From Botryotinia globosa (Eukaryota > Ascomycota > Leotiomycetes > Helotiales > Sclerotiniaceae), in NCBI GenBank assembly GCA_014898425.1, contig RCSZ01000007.1:124001-188000 (forward strand): a stretch of 64,000 nt of DNA. The letters run 5' to 3'. A model generated the notes under the pieces. It ran no database searches and was not told the DNA's origin. It was given only the letters and a program-made list of their open reading frames with translations. The position numbers were made by a program, and so were the translations under genes. This document shows positions 33,978-46,500 of this stretch, in pieces; positions within the stretch are counted from its first letter, which is position 1; the number at the start of each line of letters is the position of its first letter.

Positions 33978-35852
33978 ATGGAATACGAAAGTGGTGCCGG
34001 GAAGTCTATGCAGGTTATTGTTTTAGTAAGTATTCCGAGGGTTGTCTTTCTTTTGAATTATATGCAGTTGGTGTTTATTTCGAATCCCTTTTTTGCGTGA
34101 TGGATGAATGGTGCCGGTTGAATGGCTTTGTTCAGATGCGGGTGCATACATTTATACCCAAGTCTAGGCATTTGCCGATTTGCAGGTACTTTGGTAAGAA
34201 GTCACGTGCTGCACATCAGCTATCTTGAAGATACATTCCATTGGGACGCTCACTCTTTGTTGGGTTCGAGAATCTACTGCTGTTATCAAGACCTGTGCTT
34301 GAAACCGTTTTGGGCGTTTTTTTACGACATGAAGCATACCATCTGCTAGGGAAAATGCTAATAATCAATATCAATAGGGAGCCAGCGGAGGCCCTTTGGA
34401 AGATGATTGTACCTCATTACTAGTACGATCAGTATCATTAGGATGGAGTAAAGGATCCGTCTTGGCTGTAGATGCTGGAGTCCACCTCTCGGCCATGGAC
34501 CGAATGCTCCAAGACCACAAGCCCTCAACAACCGAACGACCATATTTGCTAAGAGAAGGAGCATTTGCAGGCCTAGAACTTCCATTCAAAACTACCGGGG
34601 CAAATGCTGCTCACATAGCACGCAATCTGGTTGGGGCTCATCTCATCACTCATCCGCATCTTGATCATATATCGGGTGGGGTAATTAGCACCGCCAGTCC
34701 CAGTTCTAAACCGAGAAAAATTGCGGGATTGGCAAGTACGATTGAGGCGTTGAAAGATCATATCTTCAATGATGTGATTTGGCCGAATTTGTCAGATGAG
34801 AATGGTGGTGTGGGATTAGTAACTTTCATGAGGTTGATTTCGGGGGGATCGTCGGTATTGGGAGACGGGCCTACGAAGGGCTATATGGAGGTTGTAGATG
34901 GACTGGCCGTTAAGTCTTGGGCTATTAGTCATGGACCCTGCATTGGAACCTTTCCTTGTATGTATTCTCCATTTTACTTTTTGAGAATATTGAATTGCGG
35001 ATCGGATGTTAGTTTTGTTAAACTACGTAGCTGTCTCCATCAATTTCTTTTTGCCTTCTACTTCCACAGTATACTAAAATTACTTCATTTCCAGATCACT
35101 CAGGAAGCAACCACATCAACGAAAGCGGCAGTCCTCGTACCCCAATCCAAAAATCCAGCAGCCACTACTCCCCGATCACCATACCCCACGTTCCATCACA
35201 GGGTCTCAACTTTTCCCCCGCTGAGGCTGCCCGCGCGTACACCAGTTCTGCCTGCTTCATCCATGATATTGCATCTGGTAACGAAATTCTCATTTGGGGG
35301 GACGTAGAACCCGATTCACTTTCACTCTTCCCACGCAATAAACAAGTATGGCAAGACGCCGCCCCCAAAATCGCGGCTGGAATACTCAAGGGTATTTTTA
35401 TCGAGTGTTCGTATGACGACAGTAGACCGGATGATCTACTATTCGGACATTTAACACCGCGCTACGTCGTTGAAGAATTAAAGGTTCTCGCCGCCGAAAC
35501 GGAAAAATGTCGCGAGGATCTGCGGAGACGTGGGAGCGATCGTGCTTTGAGTAGTTTTTCTCCAACGGGCAATCTGGATGCATTGGGGAAATCAATCACG
35601 ACAAGGGGGAAAGATAAAAATTCACATCCGCCTCTAGCTACTTCGGCTAATTATATTTCTTCACACCGGAGAGCCTTCGGTTCAGGTGTCTTGAAGGGGG
35701 TCAAAATTATACTTATTCACGTGAAGGACAAGTTGGATGATAAAGAGGACCCGAGGGTGAATATATCGAAGGAGTTGCGGGAATATGAAGAGGAACTTAG
35801 CTTTGGGTGTGAGTTTGTGGTTAGCGAGAAGGGAATGAGTGTTTTCCTGTAG
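33978..35852 (+). CDS. PDE1: Class II (low-affinity) cyclic-nucleotide phosphodiesterase
   Basis: Hydrolyses 3',5'-cyclic AMP to AMP, lowering PKA signalling. Three exons are proposed: 33978-34025, 34378-34957 and 35095-35852, about 461 aa. Exon 1 gives MQVIVL and joins GASGGPLEDDCTSLLVRS, the family N-terminal strand and glycine-rich loop. The class II signature HPHLDHISGG lies at about residues 108-117 and supplies metal ligands of the beta-lactamase-like fold. Later segments match the family: AISHG before the second intron, SACFIHDI, EILIWGDVEPD, GIFIECSYDDSRPDDLLFGHLTPRYVVEEL, and VKIILIHVKD near the end. The start could be 33978 or the in-frame ATG at 34008. Intron 1 is long (352 nt) for this genome. 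The second intron has a downstream TACTAAA branch site supporting the acceptor at 35094. Confidence 0.9.
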
Positions 35853-36243
35853 TGTGCGTTTGGTCTTGAATTGTTATTCTAGGGAGTGAATAAGGCTGGG
35901 CGTTTGAGGGCTGGACGGTTGCTTGCTTGCTTTCTTCAAGTATGAATTTTTTTGTCTGGTGGGAAGGTAGTACCCTTGTTTTTCTTGGTTGGAGGCTGTT
36001 TTATGGGAGAACATTTCATTGAAGGGCGGTGGGTCGCTTAAATTTCTTGCAAGTCTCAAGACAAGGTATATAGGTGTAAAGGTTTTGAAACAGAGTATGC
36101 GTTTGCAACTTGTGCAGCGTGCTTTCTATATACAAATCGGTTTGAGATATAACTACATGATTTCTTACTTGATATTCTATACTTCTCTCACGAACCACCA
36201 ACAGTTTGTAACCCCATTCTTTCAACATCCATGTATAAGCGAA
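35853..36243. other. Convergent intergenic spacer
   Basis: 391 bp between two facing 3' ends. It contains terminators and UTRs only; no further structure is seen. Confidence 0.5.
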
Positions 36244-37137
36244 TCATTGGTCTTCAAGCTTAGGCTTCACCAATTTCTTCGCCTCCTCATCTTTCCCAAC
36301 CGCAGTATCATAATCCGGTCTTGGAATTTCTGTTCCATCTACAGTCCTTCCATAAGTAATCCCTCCCAATCTCGAGATTGGTTTTAGGACTGCGGGATCA
36401 ACTATATTCTTCTCTTCATTAATAGCATTTTCCCTGACCCAGAATCTTGTTCCCTCTATAATTGCCAGAACTCCTGTTTTCTTGCCTGGCGTCGCTTTAC
36501 TCTCGAATTCCTTCAAACTCTCCAATTTACCCTCGACACTGAAATGTGATTCTAGTACTCTACTCGTCTTTACGGTTGTACAAGGAGCGGGTGTAAGTCC
36601 ACTAAATGCCCATTCGGATTCGCCATACGGTGCATTGATCGAAGTCGAGTTTGCCGCTTCGATGAAATGTTCAGAGATGATATTGATGGTGCATTCACCC
36701 GTCTCCTTGAGATTCCTCAACGAATCTTTCGCATTATCTAATCCTCCTGTATACCCCAATGTGAAAAGTGGGGGATCGTGATTAATCATGTTGAAGTAAC
36801 TGAAAGGGGCTAGATTTGTCGATTTCCCGTCCGCGCTGCGAGTACTGACGAATCCAATGGGTCGCGGAATGATGGAGGAAATCATCAACTTGTAGTTGTA
36901 GACTGCGGGACGACCTTCTTCATAGGGGTCGATTTCGATATGTGGGACCTTGAGAGATTCGCCGTTGTCGTTGGCGCCGGAACCGAGTTTCCAGGAGGGA
37001 GAAATCGTTTGCGTTACATTCCAGGATCGGGACGCGTCCCATGGTGAACGAGATGCTTCGACGGCTTTGAAATCACGATGCGGGTTGCGGTTTATGAGCT
37101 TTTCGGCGTCGGCACGTTGTTGGGTTGTGGAGGACAT
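36244..37137 (-). CDS. Flavin reductase-like (FMN-binding split-barrel) protein
   Basis: Single-exon protein of 297 aa. The FMN-binding split-barrel begins at about residue 85 with YNYKLMISSIIPRPIGFVSTRSADGKSTNLAPFSYFN. This is the typical DIM6/NTAB flavoprotein opening, in which the IPRPIGFVST and APFSYFN blocks contact the flavin. It continues with DPPLFTLGYTGG, the DSLRNLKETGECTINI segment and the NAPYGESEWAFSGLTP block. The C-terminal part includes GVLAIIEGTRFWVRENAI and a final LGGITYGRTVDG. The N-terminal 80 residues are polar and less conserved. No signal or organelle peptide is obvious. Expected to bind FMN and reduce it with NAD(P)H or act as a flavin oxidoreductase; the substrate is unknown. 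Confidence 0.88.
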   Translation of the reverse strand: MSSTTQQRADAEKLINRNPHRDFKAVEASRSPWDASRSWNVTQTISPSWKLGSGANDNGESLKVPHIEIDPYEEGRPAVYNYKLMISSIIPRPIGFVSTRSADGKSTNLAPFSYFNMINHDPPLFTLGYTGGLDNAKDSLRNLKETGECTINIISEHFIEAANSTSINAPYGESEWAFSGLTPAPCTTVKTSRVLESHFSVEGKLESLKEFESKATPGKKTGVLAIIEGTRFWVRENAINEEKNIVDPAVLKPISRLGGITYGRTVDGTEIPRPDYDTAVGKDEEAKKLVKPKLEDQ

Positions 37138-38082
37138 GGTTGCTGAAGGATGGAGATTGGAGATGGAGATGGGTTTTGTGGTTGAGAAGCAGTGGTTGGA
37201 GTTTGATTGCAGCGAGGGACTTGTTGATGTGAGTTACAATTACTAAATGAACTAAATAGCGGGGAGGTACTACAGAGAACGCAGTCGAAAGTAGATGGAT
37301 ATCTGCGTACGTACCGGATTGAAGTTTTAAAGACTTGCCTGACTCGCAATCTCCTAATTGACATTGATGATGGGTAATTGATTTAATACGAGGGAAACAC
37401 AAAATATATATCTTCAATGCAAACTTGAAGAATACCCGGTATGGGTTTTGTAAAACCGATGCAAATAATTGTTTGATTGTTGTTGTTCCGCCATCATATT
37501 GCGTCACAGCGGCTTTCATTCCGCTTTGAGAAGCTGTGGAGATTTAGCTGATAAGGCTGATGACCCCGCAATGATAAGAGGAGGGAGGAACGGAGGGAGA
37601 AGCTCGGGAAGCTGGGAAGGGAAGGGAAGGGAAGGGAAGGGAAGGGAAGGGAAGGGAAGGGAAGGGAAGGGAAGGGAAGGGAAGGGAAGGGAAGGGAAGG
37701 GAAGGAATGTACCAGCAAGGCTAGAATCGGTCGAATATTTAACTATCGATAGATGGGGTAATCTAGTTACATAAAGACCATTAACCTTATGAAGAGAACG
37801 AGTTAATCTTCAATTTATTTATTCTTGAAGCTATTCAGAGAACGACAGTAAGGTTAACCTTAAACTCCGAATATTTGAAATCATAATCAATTGGTCAGCA
37901 CTACTCCCAATTCGTGACAAATACAAATTGGCTTTGTATCTGTCGATATGCCTATCTACTTATCTACTCGTCGGCTATCACAAGTATATCTGAGAGCTAC
38001 TTAGAAACTGATAATCATTAAAGGCAAAGAAAAACATCCAAAGCCAAGCAAACACAGTAGACAACACAAGAAGCTTTATAAA
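37138..38082. other. Divergent intergenic region with a long GGGAA tandem repeat
   Basis: Separates the divergently transcribed flavin-reductase-like and hydrolase-like genes, so both promoters lie here. It is dominated by a pentanucleotide GGGAA array at 37614-37705. Confidence 0.6.
37614..37705. repeat. (GGGAA)n pentanucleotide array
   Basis: About 18 uninterrupted copies of GGGAA, giving perfect strand purine/pyrimidine asymmetry. It lies in the shared upstream region of two divergent genes. It is the cleanest microsatellite in the window. Confidence 0.95.
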
Positions 38083-39653
38083 ATGGACTCTCTACCTTCT
38101 CAACTCTCTTCCCTCAAATTAGCACCCGGTGTCCAAAGATACTCTCTTGGAGATTGGAAGCTTCAATCTGGCCAAGAAATTCCTGATGCTCACATCGCAT
38201 TCAAGACATTTGGAGACCCAAGTTCCCCTGCTATCATCTATCCTTCTTGGTTTTCTGGAGGTGAGTGTTGAAACTGGTGCTATTTACGTATATCCCTACA
38301 TGATAGTACCTTTGTTTGGAGTTTAGAATCAATCTAAAGGGGGAAGATAAATATACAAAGTATTTTAATGCTGAAAGTAAATAGCAATCGCGGACAACGA
38401 ATGGCTCATCGGAGACGACCAAGTATTGAATCCCAAAAAATACTTCATAGTCATCACCGCACTTTTCGGAAATGGAGAGTCAACCGTAAGCCCCCCCCCA
38501 TTCTTCATCCCTACTCCTCATGATCCTCAATACTCACACGAAGATAGTCTCCATCCAATTCCTCTATCTCTCCTTTCCCAAAAGTAACCTTCTATGACAA
38601 CGTCCGCGCTCAACATACCCTCGTGACTTCCCATCTCCAAATCACCCATGCACGCGCTGTGATCGGTTGGTCTATGGGCGCAGGCCAAACTTATCAATGG
38701 GCCACCATGTATCCCTCTTTCATGGACATCTGCATTCCGTTTTGCGGATCTGCAAAAACAGCTCTTCACAATCAGGTCTTTTTAGAAGGTGTCAAATCTG
38801 CATTGTTGGCTGCCAAGAGTCTTTCGAGCGCAGGATCCAAGGAAGGTGTTGCTGTGAAAGGAGAGGGAGGAGACGAAGTGAGAGTTTGGAGTCAAGAAGA
38901 AAGGGAAGTGGGATTGAAGGCTTTTGGGAGGGGTTATGCGGGTTGGGGATTTAGTCAGGTGAGTTGATATTGGTAATTTGGTGGATGGAATTACAGTGTC
39001 ATTTGACTGTAAGAGCATACTAATACTATTGTAGGCTTTTTACAGAGAGGAACTCTTCAAGACCGTTCTGGGATTCAAAGATCTAGAAGATTTCATGCAA
39101 AATTTCTGGGAGAAATGGGCCCTTTCAAAAGGTACTTTCTGTCAATTCTCTTTCTTGTCCCTCCTTCTCACTACCTCCCCTTCCCACCCAATTCGTCAAA
39201 TCGCCCCTCCTCTTCCAATCTAACACTTCCCCCAAAACTAGATCCAGAAAACCTCCTCACAATGCTCCACACCTGGGCCTCTGGCGACGTCTCTAACCAA
39301 TCTCCCTACAATGGCGATTTCGCCGCTGCAATGGGAGCCATCAAAGCCCAGATGCTTGTTCTACCCGGAAAAACTGATCTCTATTTCCCGTATGTATATT
39401 CTCATTCATTTTCTTTTCTTTGCTTGGCTTTCCTCCCTTCCTCGATCTACTCTCCTCCCTTCTCCTCCACCAACAAACCACACTAACACCCCCTAGATCC
39501 GAAGACTCCGAAATAGAACTCTCCCTCATGCGCCCCGGTATCGGTAAGCTCGATGTTTTCCCTAGCATATGGGGACATTGGGCCGGAGGGCCAGGTGATT
39601 CAAAGGAAGATGTCAAGTGGCTCAATGAGAGGTTGGTTGAGATTGGTTTGTGA
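38083..39653 (+). CDS. Homoserine O-acetyltransferase-fold alpha/beta hydrolase
   Basis: Six exons: 38083-38260, 38385-38485, 38548-38958, 39035-39131, 39242-39389 and 39497-39653, giving about 363 aa with all phases agreeing. The fold belongs to the MetX-like homoserine acetyltransferase superfamily. Markers include the N-terminal IAFKTFGDP and IIYPSWFSGG (oxyanion side) and AIADNEWLIGDDQVLNPKKYFIV, then ITALFGNGEST. The nucleophile elbow is IGWSMGAGQTYQWA, Ser at about residue 135. The Asp candidate is in PGKTDLYFP at about residue 308 and the His in IWGHWAGGPG at about residue 339. The RAQH-type segment before the elbow, VRAQHTLVTSHLQI, is also typical. Many fungal members are not true methionine-pathway enzymes, so the acyl donor and acceptor are unknown. 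Confidence 0.88.
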
Positions 39654-40061
39654 AATTTTGTTCTCCTTTGGGAGGATATAGGGATGGTGGATTTGTTTAC
39701 TTATGAGGGTTTGGGGGGACTCGAGAAGGGAGCTCAGTTGTTTAGCGGAGCAGGCGGTGTGAAATTTAGCATGGCAATGGATTTTCGCATGATGTTTGAT
39801 GTTGAATAGATGTGATTAGCGAAGGTGAGATTTCATCGTTATGACAAGTTTCTATGCTGAATGTCATTATATGTACCTATGTATGAGTATATGTGTGTTT
39901 GAAATTTCGCGGCTATGTACTGTTTACCATATTTCCTAGATTGTAGAACCGAGAACCGAGTGCCGGACACCAGACGCCCTCAGCTCATTCATCCTGGAAA
40001 TGCTATTCCAGATTTATTCATCCATCCATCCATCCCCTCTCTCCTTTTAAACTTCCACACT
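39654..40061. other. Convergent intergenic spacer
   Basis: About 400 bp between facing 3' ends. A CATC run lies near 40019-40034. No gene. Confidence 0.5.
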
Positions 40062-42472
40062 TCACACATTTGTTAAAACGTCTACATTTCTATCCCCCAC
40101 CACCGGTACAACGACTGGCTTCTCACTGTCCACACTAACCCTAGCACCCTCTCCCGCAATCTTACTCCCCATACCCAACCCGCTCTTCGCACCCCCACCG
40201 CCAACACCGCCCCTTTGACTGCCACTCGCACTCCCCATACTACTTCCCCTCTTCCTCCCTGTTCCCTTCAAGTTTCCCGTCAACTCTTCTCTCACCTCCC
40301 TCAAGACTTCCTCTCCGAGTATTCCCAACCTCCCCATCCTTCCCACTAACAGTGTATTTTCCCTCTGTACACTACCCACCTGATCTCTCAAAACCTCTCT
40401 CTCCCTTTTCAATACTTCAATCTCCGCCCTTAAACTAGCATTAATCTGTTGCAACTCCTCTCCCTTTTCCTTTTCCTCTCTCTTCTTCTTTTTCTCCTCC
40501 TGTTTCTGTTCCTCCCTCAATCTTCTCCTCTCCAATTTCTCCATTTCCTTTTTATGTTTCTCTTCTATCTTCTTGACCTCTTTGTCATGTTTCTCTTCCG
40601 CTTTACGAATTGCTTCTTTCTCTTTCTCACCATCTTCACTTTTCTTATCCGCTTCTTTTTGTTTCGCTTTCTCCAATTTCTCGTAGAGTTTTCGTTTCTT
40701 ATCCTCGAGTTTCTGCAGCTCTCTATCTTGTTGTAAATTTACCTTTTCGACGGCAGCTGAATCCTGTGATGATACCTTTCGGAATGACAGAGCTGATTCA
40801 AAAGTATCAACTGTGGATTCGCTAGAAATGGATGAGGTGGATAATGATCGAGAGCGAGTAATAGGAGCGGAAGTTTGAGCAGAAGATTGTTCACTAGTAA
40901 GTTGTAGAGGCCCGGGGTTTTGGGCTGAGGGAGATTCGGTGGCATGAGGTAGACGATCCGCAATCATCGCTGGTGCATACGGAGCGATTAAAGCTCCGGC
41001 TGTAGTTGCTACTCCTGCTACCATGTCGTATATCCCACCACCATTTGCGGGTGGCTGCTGTTGTGTTGGCACTGCAGACCTTGCAGAACCAGCAGCCACA
41101 GGTGCAGACTTTTCTCCTTGACTATCTATACCTGCAAGATGGCCGTTGGTTTGGTAATTATGTAGATCTTTTTCGTGACTATGGTGATGGCGATGCCGAT
41201 GTTCACGTTTCTCTGGCTCCGCTGTGTCATTTTCCCCAAGAAGTTCTTCAGTAGGTTCATCATCATCACTATCCAAATCCTCGATTGTTTTTGAACATGC
41301 CCAGTCTAAAAATTTACCTGCATCCGAAACAATAGCTGATGGTGTTCCACGATCAATCATAAATCGTGGTATACCCCCACCAGGATCACTTCTGGTAACC
41401 ATAATCCACTCAATTGGATTTTGTTCCCATTCGTCATCCTCACTTGGTATAGACGAATTCTCCTTCACAGCTTGAGCCAGATTGCTATCAGAACGTGAAG
41501 CTTGTTTATGAATTTCCTCTCTTTCTTCCTCTGTACTGGATGAATCGTGCTTTTGATGAGCATTCCTCAAAACAGCCTCTTTGCCTAAATTGGAAGCAGA
41601 CCCATCTCTTGTATGTCCCTTTGTAAGATCAGATGAAGATGCTGATTTCTTGGGAGGCGCTTTTCTAATCGGTATTTCTCGAATGAATTCAACAGATTCA
41701 TAATATCCTCTGATATATCCATCACGCGATGGAGTATCTGGATGCTGACATGGTCTCGATATTACCATGAAATGGCGGGGTATTTCGTTGTTATTTTGTT
41801 CTTTGAGCGCTTGATCTGAGGAAATGAACATGGTAACAAAATCTCTCGGAGTGGTTGGTCCTGGAAATTGTGCCGACAAAAGATATACTGGTATCCATTA
41901 GACCGTTGTCCCTCATTCCAATTTATTATAAACATACCTTCCATTTTTCCAGTCCCAGCAACATTATTATACGCTACCCTCTTCTCTCCGCCAATGCCTC
42001 TGATATTACCTTCACCTGGACCCCCCTGAACCTTTAGGGTTTCTGGAAATTCCCGCTCTAAACCTCTCTTCCATTTTGTAAATCCTAGTCCCTCATGTAC
42101 ACTCCTCCTCGCAAACCAAGTGCCCTTCCCATCCTTTCCCTTACAAGAATATACACTTATACCCAGTGGATTATCGGCTGGTTTTAATTTTATCTGTTTC
42201 CACTCCTTCTGAAGAGATTCGATATCGTGAGGTGGGGGCGGAGATCTAGCATTGGATGCGGCGATATCGGATGCTGAGGATGCAATTGAGGATGTTGTAT
42301 TCGATCGCGGACGACTGTTGGAAGACTCAATACTGTCGGGTATGGGGACTGAATCGACTATCAATTGAGCGCTGCTGAATGCATCTGATAGAAACGGTTT
42401 TAAATTATCGGTAGGGGTATCGTCGTACTTCACAGCGCCCAACGATTTGAGAGCTTCATGAAGAGCTGACAT
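40062..42472 (-). CDS. DUF3074 (START-like) protein with C-terminal coiled coil
   Basis: Two exons, 42472-41938 and 41887-40062, joined across a 50-nt GT-AG intron; about 786 aa. The splice converts GKMEG into MEVYLLSAQFPGPTTPRDFVTM. The start MSALHEALKSLG was preferred over an upstream in-frame ATG at 42505 because homologues recalled for this family begin this way. The START-like domain runs from about residue 90 to 380. Its landmarks are WFARRSVHEGLGFTKWKRGL, RHFMVISRPCQHPDTPSRDGYIRGYYESVE, and later NPIEWIMVTRSDPGGGIPRFMIDRGTPSAI. A Ser-rich linker follows, then a strongly charged coiled coil of Lys/Glu heptads at about 558-710 and a Gly/Ser-rich end. START-like folds generally hold a lipid; the ligand here is unknown. 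Confidence 0.85.
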
Positions 42473-43569
42473 TTCGTTTGCTGTTTGGATTCTTTGTTTC
42501 TTCAATCAAGAATGAAATGTGATCTCTGCCTCCGACACAAGGCTATGGATGTATGGAGATGTAGACAAGAAAGCTGAAAATACTACTGAGGAATTCGAGG
42601 CAATATGTGGAGTGAGTCTCGAGAGTCGTGGAGGATTGGAATATATTATGTATGCGGTTAAGTTCAATAAGTAGCGATGTAGTAATGAGCAAGATGCGGC
42701 GGACACATGGGATTTGAGATTTGAATAGATTATGTGAATGGCATTTAACAAAGGATGTAAGATTACCAGGGATGGGGAGGTAGATATGTAGATATGTAGG
42801 TATGTAGATAGGTAATTCATAAAATTCTGGAGGCATCTGGATTCCGGATAGATTTACCGTCGTTACATTGCCCCCTTCCAAGTTAGCATTCAATTACCTA
42901 GTATGTAAGATTATAAAATCAATACACCGGCATCAATACACCATTAAATAAAATAGAACTTCAGTAAAACTACCTACCTAAGTACTACTCCGTCGAATAT
43001 TTATTCATTTATATCATAAGGTATGTATGGTGGTAGTGCGGGGTTAAATACAAATCTTTTACAATATGATTGGTCTAGCTCTTCATTATTATAATTATTT
43101 CATTATTTGAAGTAGAAACTAGATTTCGGTCTTACTTACGTAGAACGCTTGACGTCATTTGGGAGTTCCGAAATGGAAATTAACATGGAATTTTACATTA
43201 AAAGGGGGAAAACCTCCGGTAAGAAAAGTGGTCAAATGATTGATTCCATCCGATGTTTATGACCGAGAATCTTGCTTTGAGTACGAGTACGAGTAGGTAT
43301 GAAAGTCTTGTGAAAGTCTTGGGGGATTGTTTATTATGTATTGTTCATTTATGTACAAAGTAAAGGTAGTGAGTGAGTGAGAATAACTACTTTTACTTCA
43401 CCATAAAATCCATCCTTGGCTATGCAAAAAATTGGACTCTATCCATCCACCAAAACCCAATGTTCTTGTACCCAACGCCGTGCTCAATACATATGCTGCC
43501 GATAAGGCTAATTAGGTAGATAATGATGCCAAAGATATCGCAGTGTAGATACACAGGTATTTACTACTC
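42473..43569. other. Intergenic region, no gene seen
   Basis: AT-rich, with a TACTCCGTCG-like motif near 42986 and several ACCT pieces. Open frames here are short and not supported. It lies between two minus-strand genes, so it contains the START-like gene's promoter and the Sip3-like gene's 3' end. Confidence 0.5.
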
Positions 43570-46500
43570 TCAACCGAATGTTACACCCTCCTCTCCTTGC
43601 GTGAGCAAGTCATGTTCTGCTTTACAGCTACCGCAATACTCCTGATGCCACTTTCTGAGTCCATTCAATTTATCGTCTACCTGTAGAACTTGTTGACTTG
43701 AACCTCCCTTGACTTTACTACTTGGTAGACTGTTTATCTGGTTCTCTCGCAACATCATGTGAGCTTGTTTGCATCTCATGTTTTCATCCAGGAGCCAATT
43801 TTCCCATTCTGCTTTTAGCACATTTCTCTCGATATTGTTGACCACTCTCATAGCGATCATTAGATCGTATCTATATGAGCCCAGATGCTGACGGGTTCTT
43901 CGAAGTCTTTTAGCTGTTGACTTTGTTGATGTTTTGGTGAAGGCTGACCCTGCCATCTCATAAGGCGCGTTCAGATCCGTAACATTGGCAATTTCCATAA
44001 ACTGCGAGTAACTATTGAATCATATTAGCATATTTTCAAAGATTTGGGGATGTTGAATGCCTGCCATTTGCTTTCATGGTGACTATGGACTCCCGTCGAT
44101 AGGCTATTCACAGCTTCGTCAAGATCTTTCAAATAAATTGCTTTGCTCATGCTAGGATTGGGACCAACCCCCATTCGACTCATGAATTTTGCTGCGTTCC
44201 GTTCTGTCCACCATTCTGATGTATCGCGACCAGTAAGGAATGCGTTTATCAACATGCTCAATATCAATGCAGTTAAAATGATAGTGTGGGCACTGGATAT
44301 TTTCCATATGGATCGGAATACCGCAAACGTCCACATCATCACCGATGATATACAACTCTCACCAAATGAACTGAGTGTCTCGAATAACATATTTGTAAGT
44401 GTACGTTGCTTAATTTGTGGTCGCTTTGACTTGCTTGCGTCGTTTGCCGAAAAAAGTGAGACTGTTTTCTGGTGTCCTACATGTCCGTAAATGTGAATAG
44501 CCTTCTTTGTCCTGCTGTTGGGTCCCAACTTTCGAACTTGGTCAGCAATAACATCGGCCAAATCTTCGGCATCCATTGCACAATCATCGAGAGCCTGTCT
44601 CTCAACTAGACCTTTTCCAATTTTAGGGGATTTCGACCATTCAACCTTTGTATAGATTGCCAATTTGCACTTTGATTTGGCAACATGTGTAATAACGATC
44701 TTCGAGACCAGCATAAAGTCTTGAAAATGAGGTAAATGCCAAGGGGTCTTGGAATCCGTAACAACATAACATACATGGTCGTTCATGATATCAATGGTTT
44801 GATGATCAACAACATTTGCTTGTCGTGATCTTCTCCAGGAATCAACGTAATCAATTTGAAATTCGAAGTCTCGACGCATGTGATTACCATCAAGATGAAC
44901 CCATGGACCTTGAGCAATCTTTTGTGCTCTCCGTTCATGGTAAAGTAGTTGAAAAACTGCACTTTTGTCACCAAACATGAGGTGGAAAAGGGCCTTTGGA
45001 CTGATACCAAATTCTCGCTCGACCGTCTTTCGTTGCATATCGGGTGGCTCGTAGATAACAGGTTGAGAAGGAAGTTGAAATTTCTGCACTTCCTTCCCTT
45101 TTCTATTGAAATTAAGCCCGCGCTCAACATGCAAGGAGGCTCTGAGATCACGATCTTTACGACTGTGAGTACGACCCGAGATCGCTCCATCATCGATTGG
45201 TGTATTGGCGTCAACATCCTCCCAACTCTCCATGCTGGGACTTCTAGTAGGGTCTTCATGCTCCATTTTAATTAATGCTGTCATGATATCCTCTAAACTC
45301 ATTGGATTCTCGGCTTGATTTATATCAACCAAAAAATTCAGTCTTGATTGAAGCAATCGAAGAGGCTCAAGGAATGTTTTAATGGTGATCCTAGTAAATC
45401 CTGTATCGGGTGATGTATCGAGGAGATGTAGGAATAGAAAGTCACAATCTCTGCCTGGAGCAGCTGTAACTTCACTAACACTAGCTAACTTAACGCCAGT
45501 TATCAAAACAAGGCCTAAATGATGGCTATAAAAGTATATATCTCTTTGAGTGACGTAAACCCTTCCAGGAAAATCATGCTGCTCGTTTGGATTCCAAGTC
45601 GCACGAAAGACAAGTATAACTTTGTCCTCTCGCGGAACATTTGGAAATAGCATTCGAAATTGCGCATCTTGAGTTTTCAGCTGGATTGGGTAATTGCTGG
45701 GATATACTTCTGGTTTGGATGCAGATTGATTCGCTGCACGCGCGACTTCAATGTCGATACTAGCACTAGCGGACTTTCGGTGAACCACGGTTGAGGAAAC
45801 TGGGGTTGCTAAAGAATCAGTTAATGGACTAATGGGGCTCTTTGCAGACCCAAGTCCATTATCGGGTTTTAAGTTCTCGTCCGTACCTATCTTTGGAGAT
45901 GGTTCTAACGGCTTTATACGTGGGCTCCCAGGCGCCGAGCGCGATCCTGAGCTTGGGGGTTTTATTTCTCCCTTTTCAAGGCGATTGATATATCCCCAAT
46001 TACTAGTGCCCCATAAATTGGCCATTATACCACTAGGCATTCCTCCACTAGCGTCGCCCTGACCAATACCAATTCCACGCTCTCCGCTAACGATCACTGC
46101 CGATTTGCTCAAGTTCGTAGGAGCAGGCGGGTTTATGAGTGTTGATGGCGCCAAGGTACTTGCAGCATAATCTGGAGGTGGTGACTGTAAGGTTATTTGT
46201 GGATTGGGCAGGTTATTTGTAGAGGTTGAAGGTGCAGAAATTGGAAGAATCGTATGACTAGCCGATATCAAACTAGCGATACCACCTGATGCAGGTTGAG
46301 ATGCACTTGGAGTTTCGTTTGACTGCATACTAGTCGACTTTCTGTGCAGGTCCAGTTTTTGCATGATTCTAGCAGCATGTTCTCGACCACTTTCGCCCTC
46401 TTCTCTTGAAGTTACGGAACGACGAGGAGGGACAATATCGGAACTGGGCCTTCCAGCAAACTCTGCTCCAGGGATAGGTAGTGTGCCGGACCTTTCGATC

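Noticed and set aside
37469..37774. Frames through the GGGAA array
   Set aside because: The repetitive REGKG or FPSLP translations arise from the microsatellite.
40449..40825. Plus-strand open frames opposite the DUF3074 coiled coil
   Set aside because: They are Leu/Phe-rich shadows of the Lys/Glu codons on the minus strand and carry no independent features.
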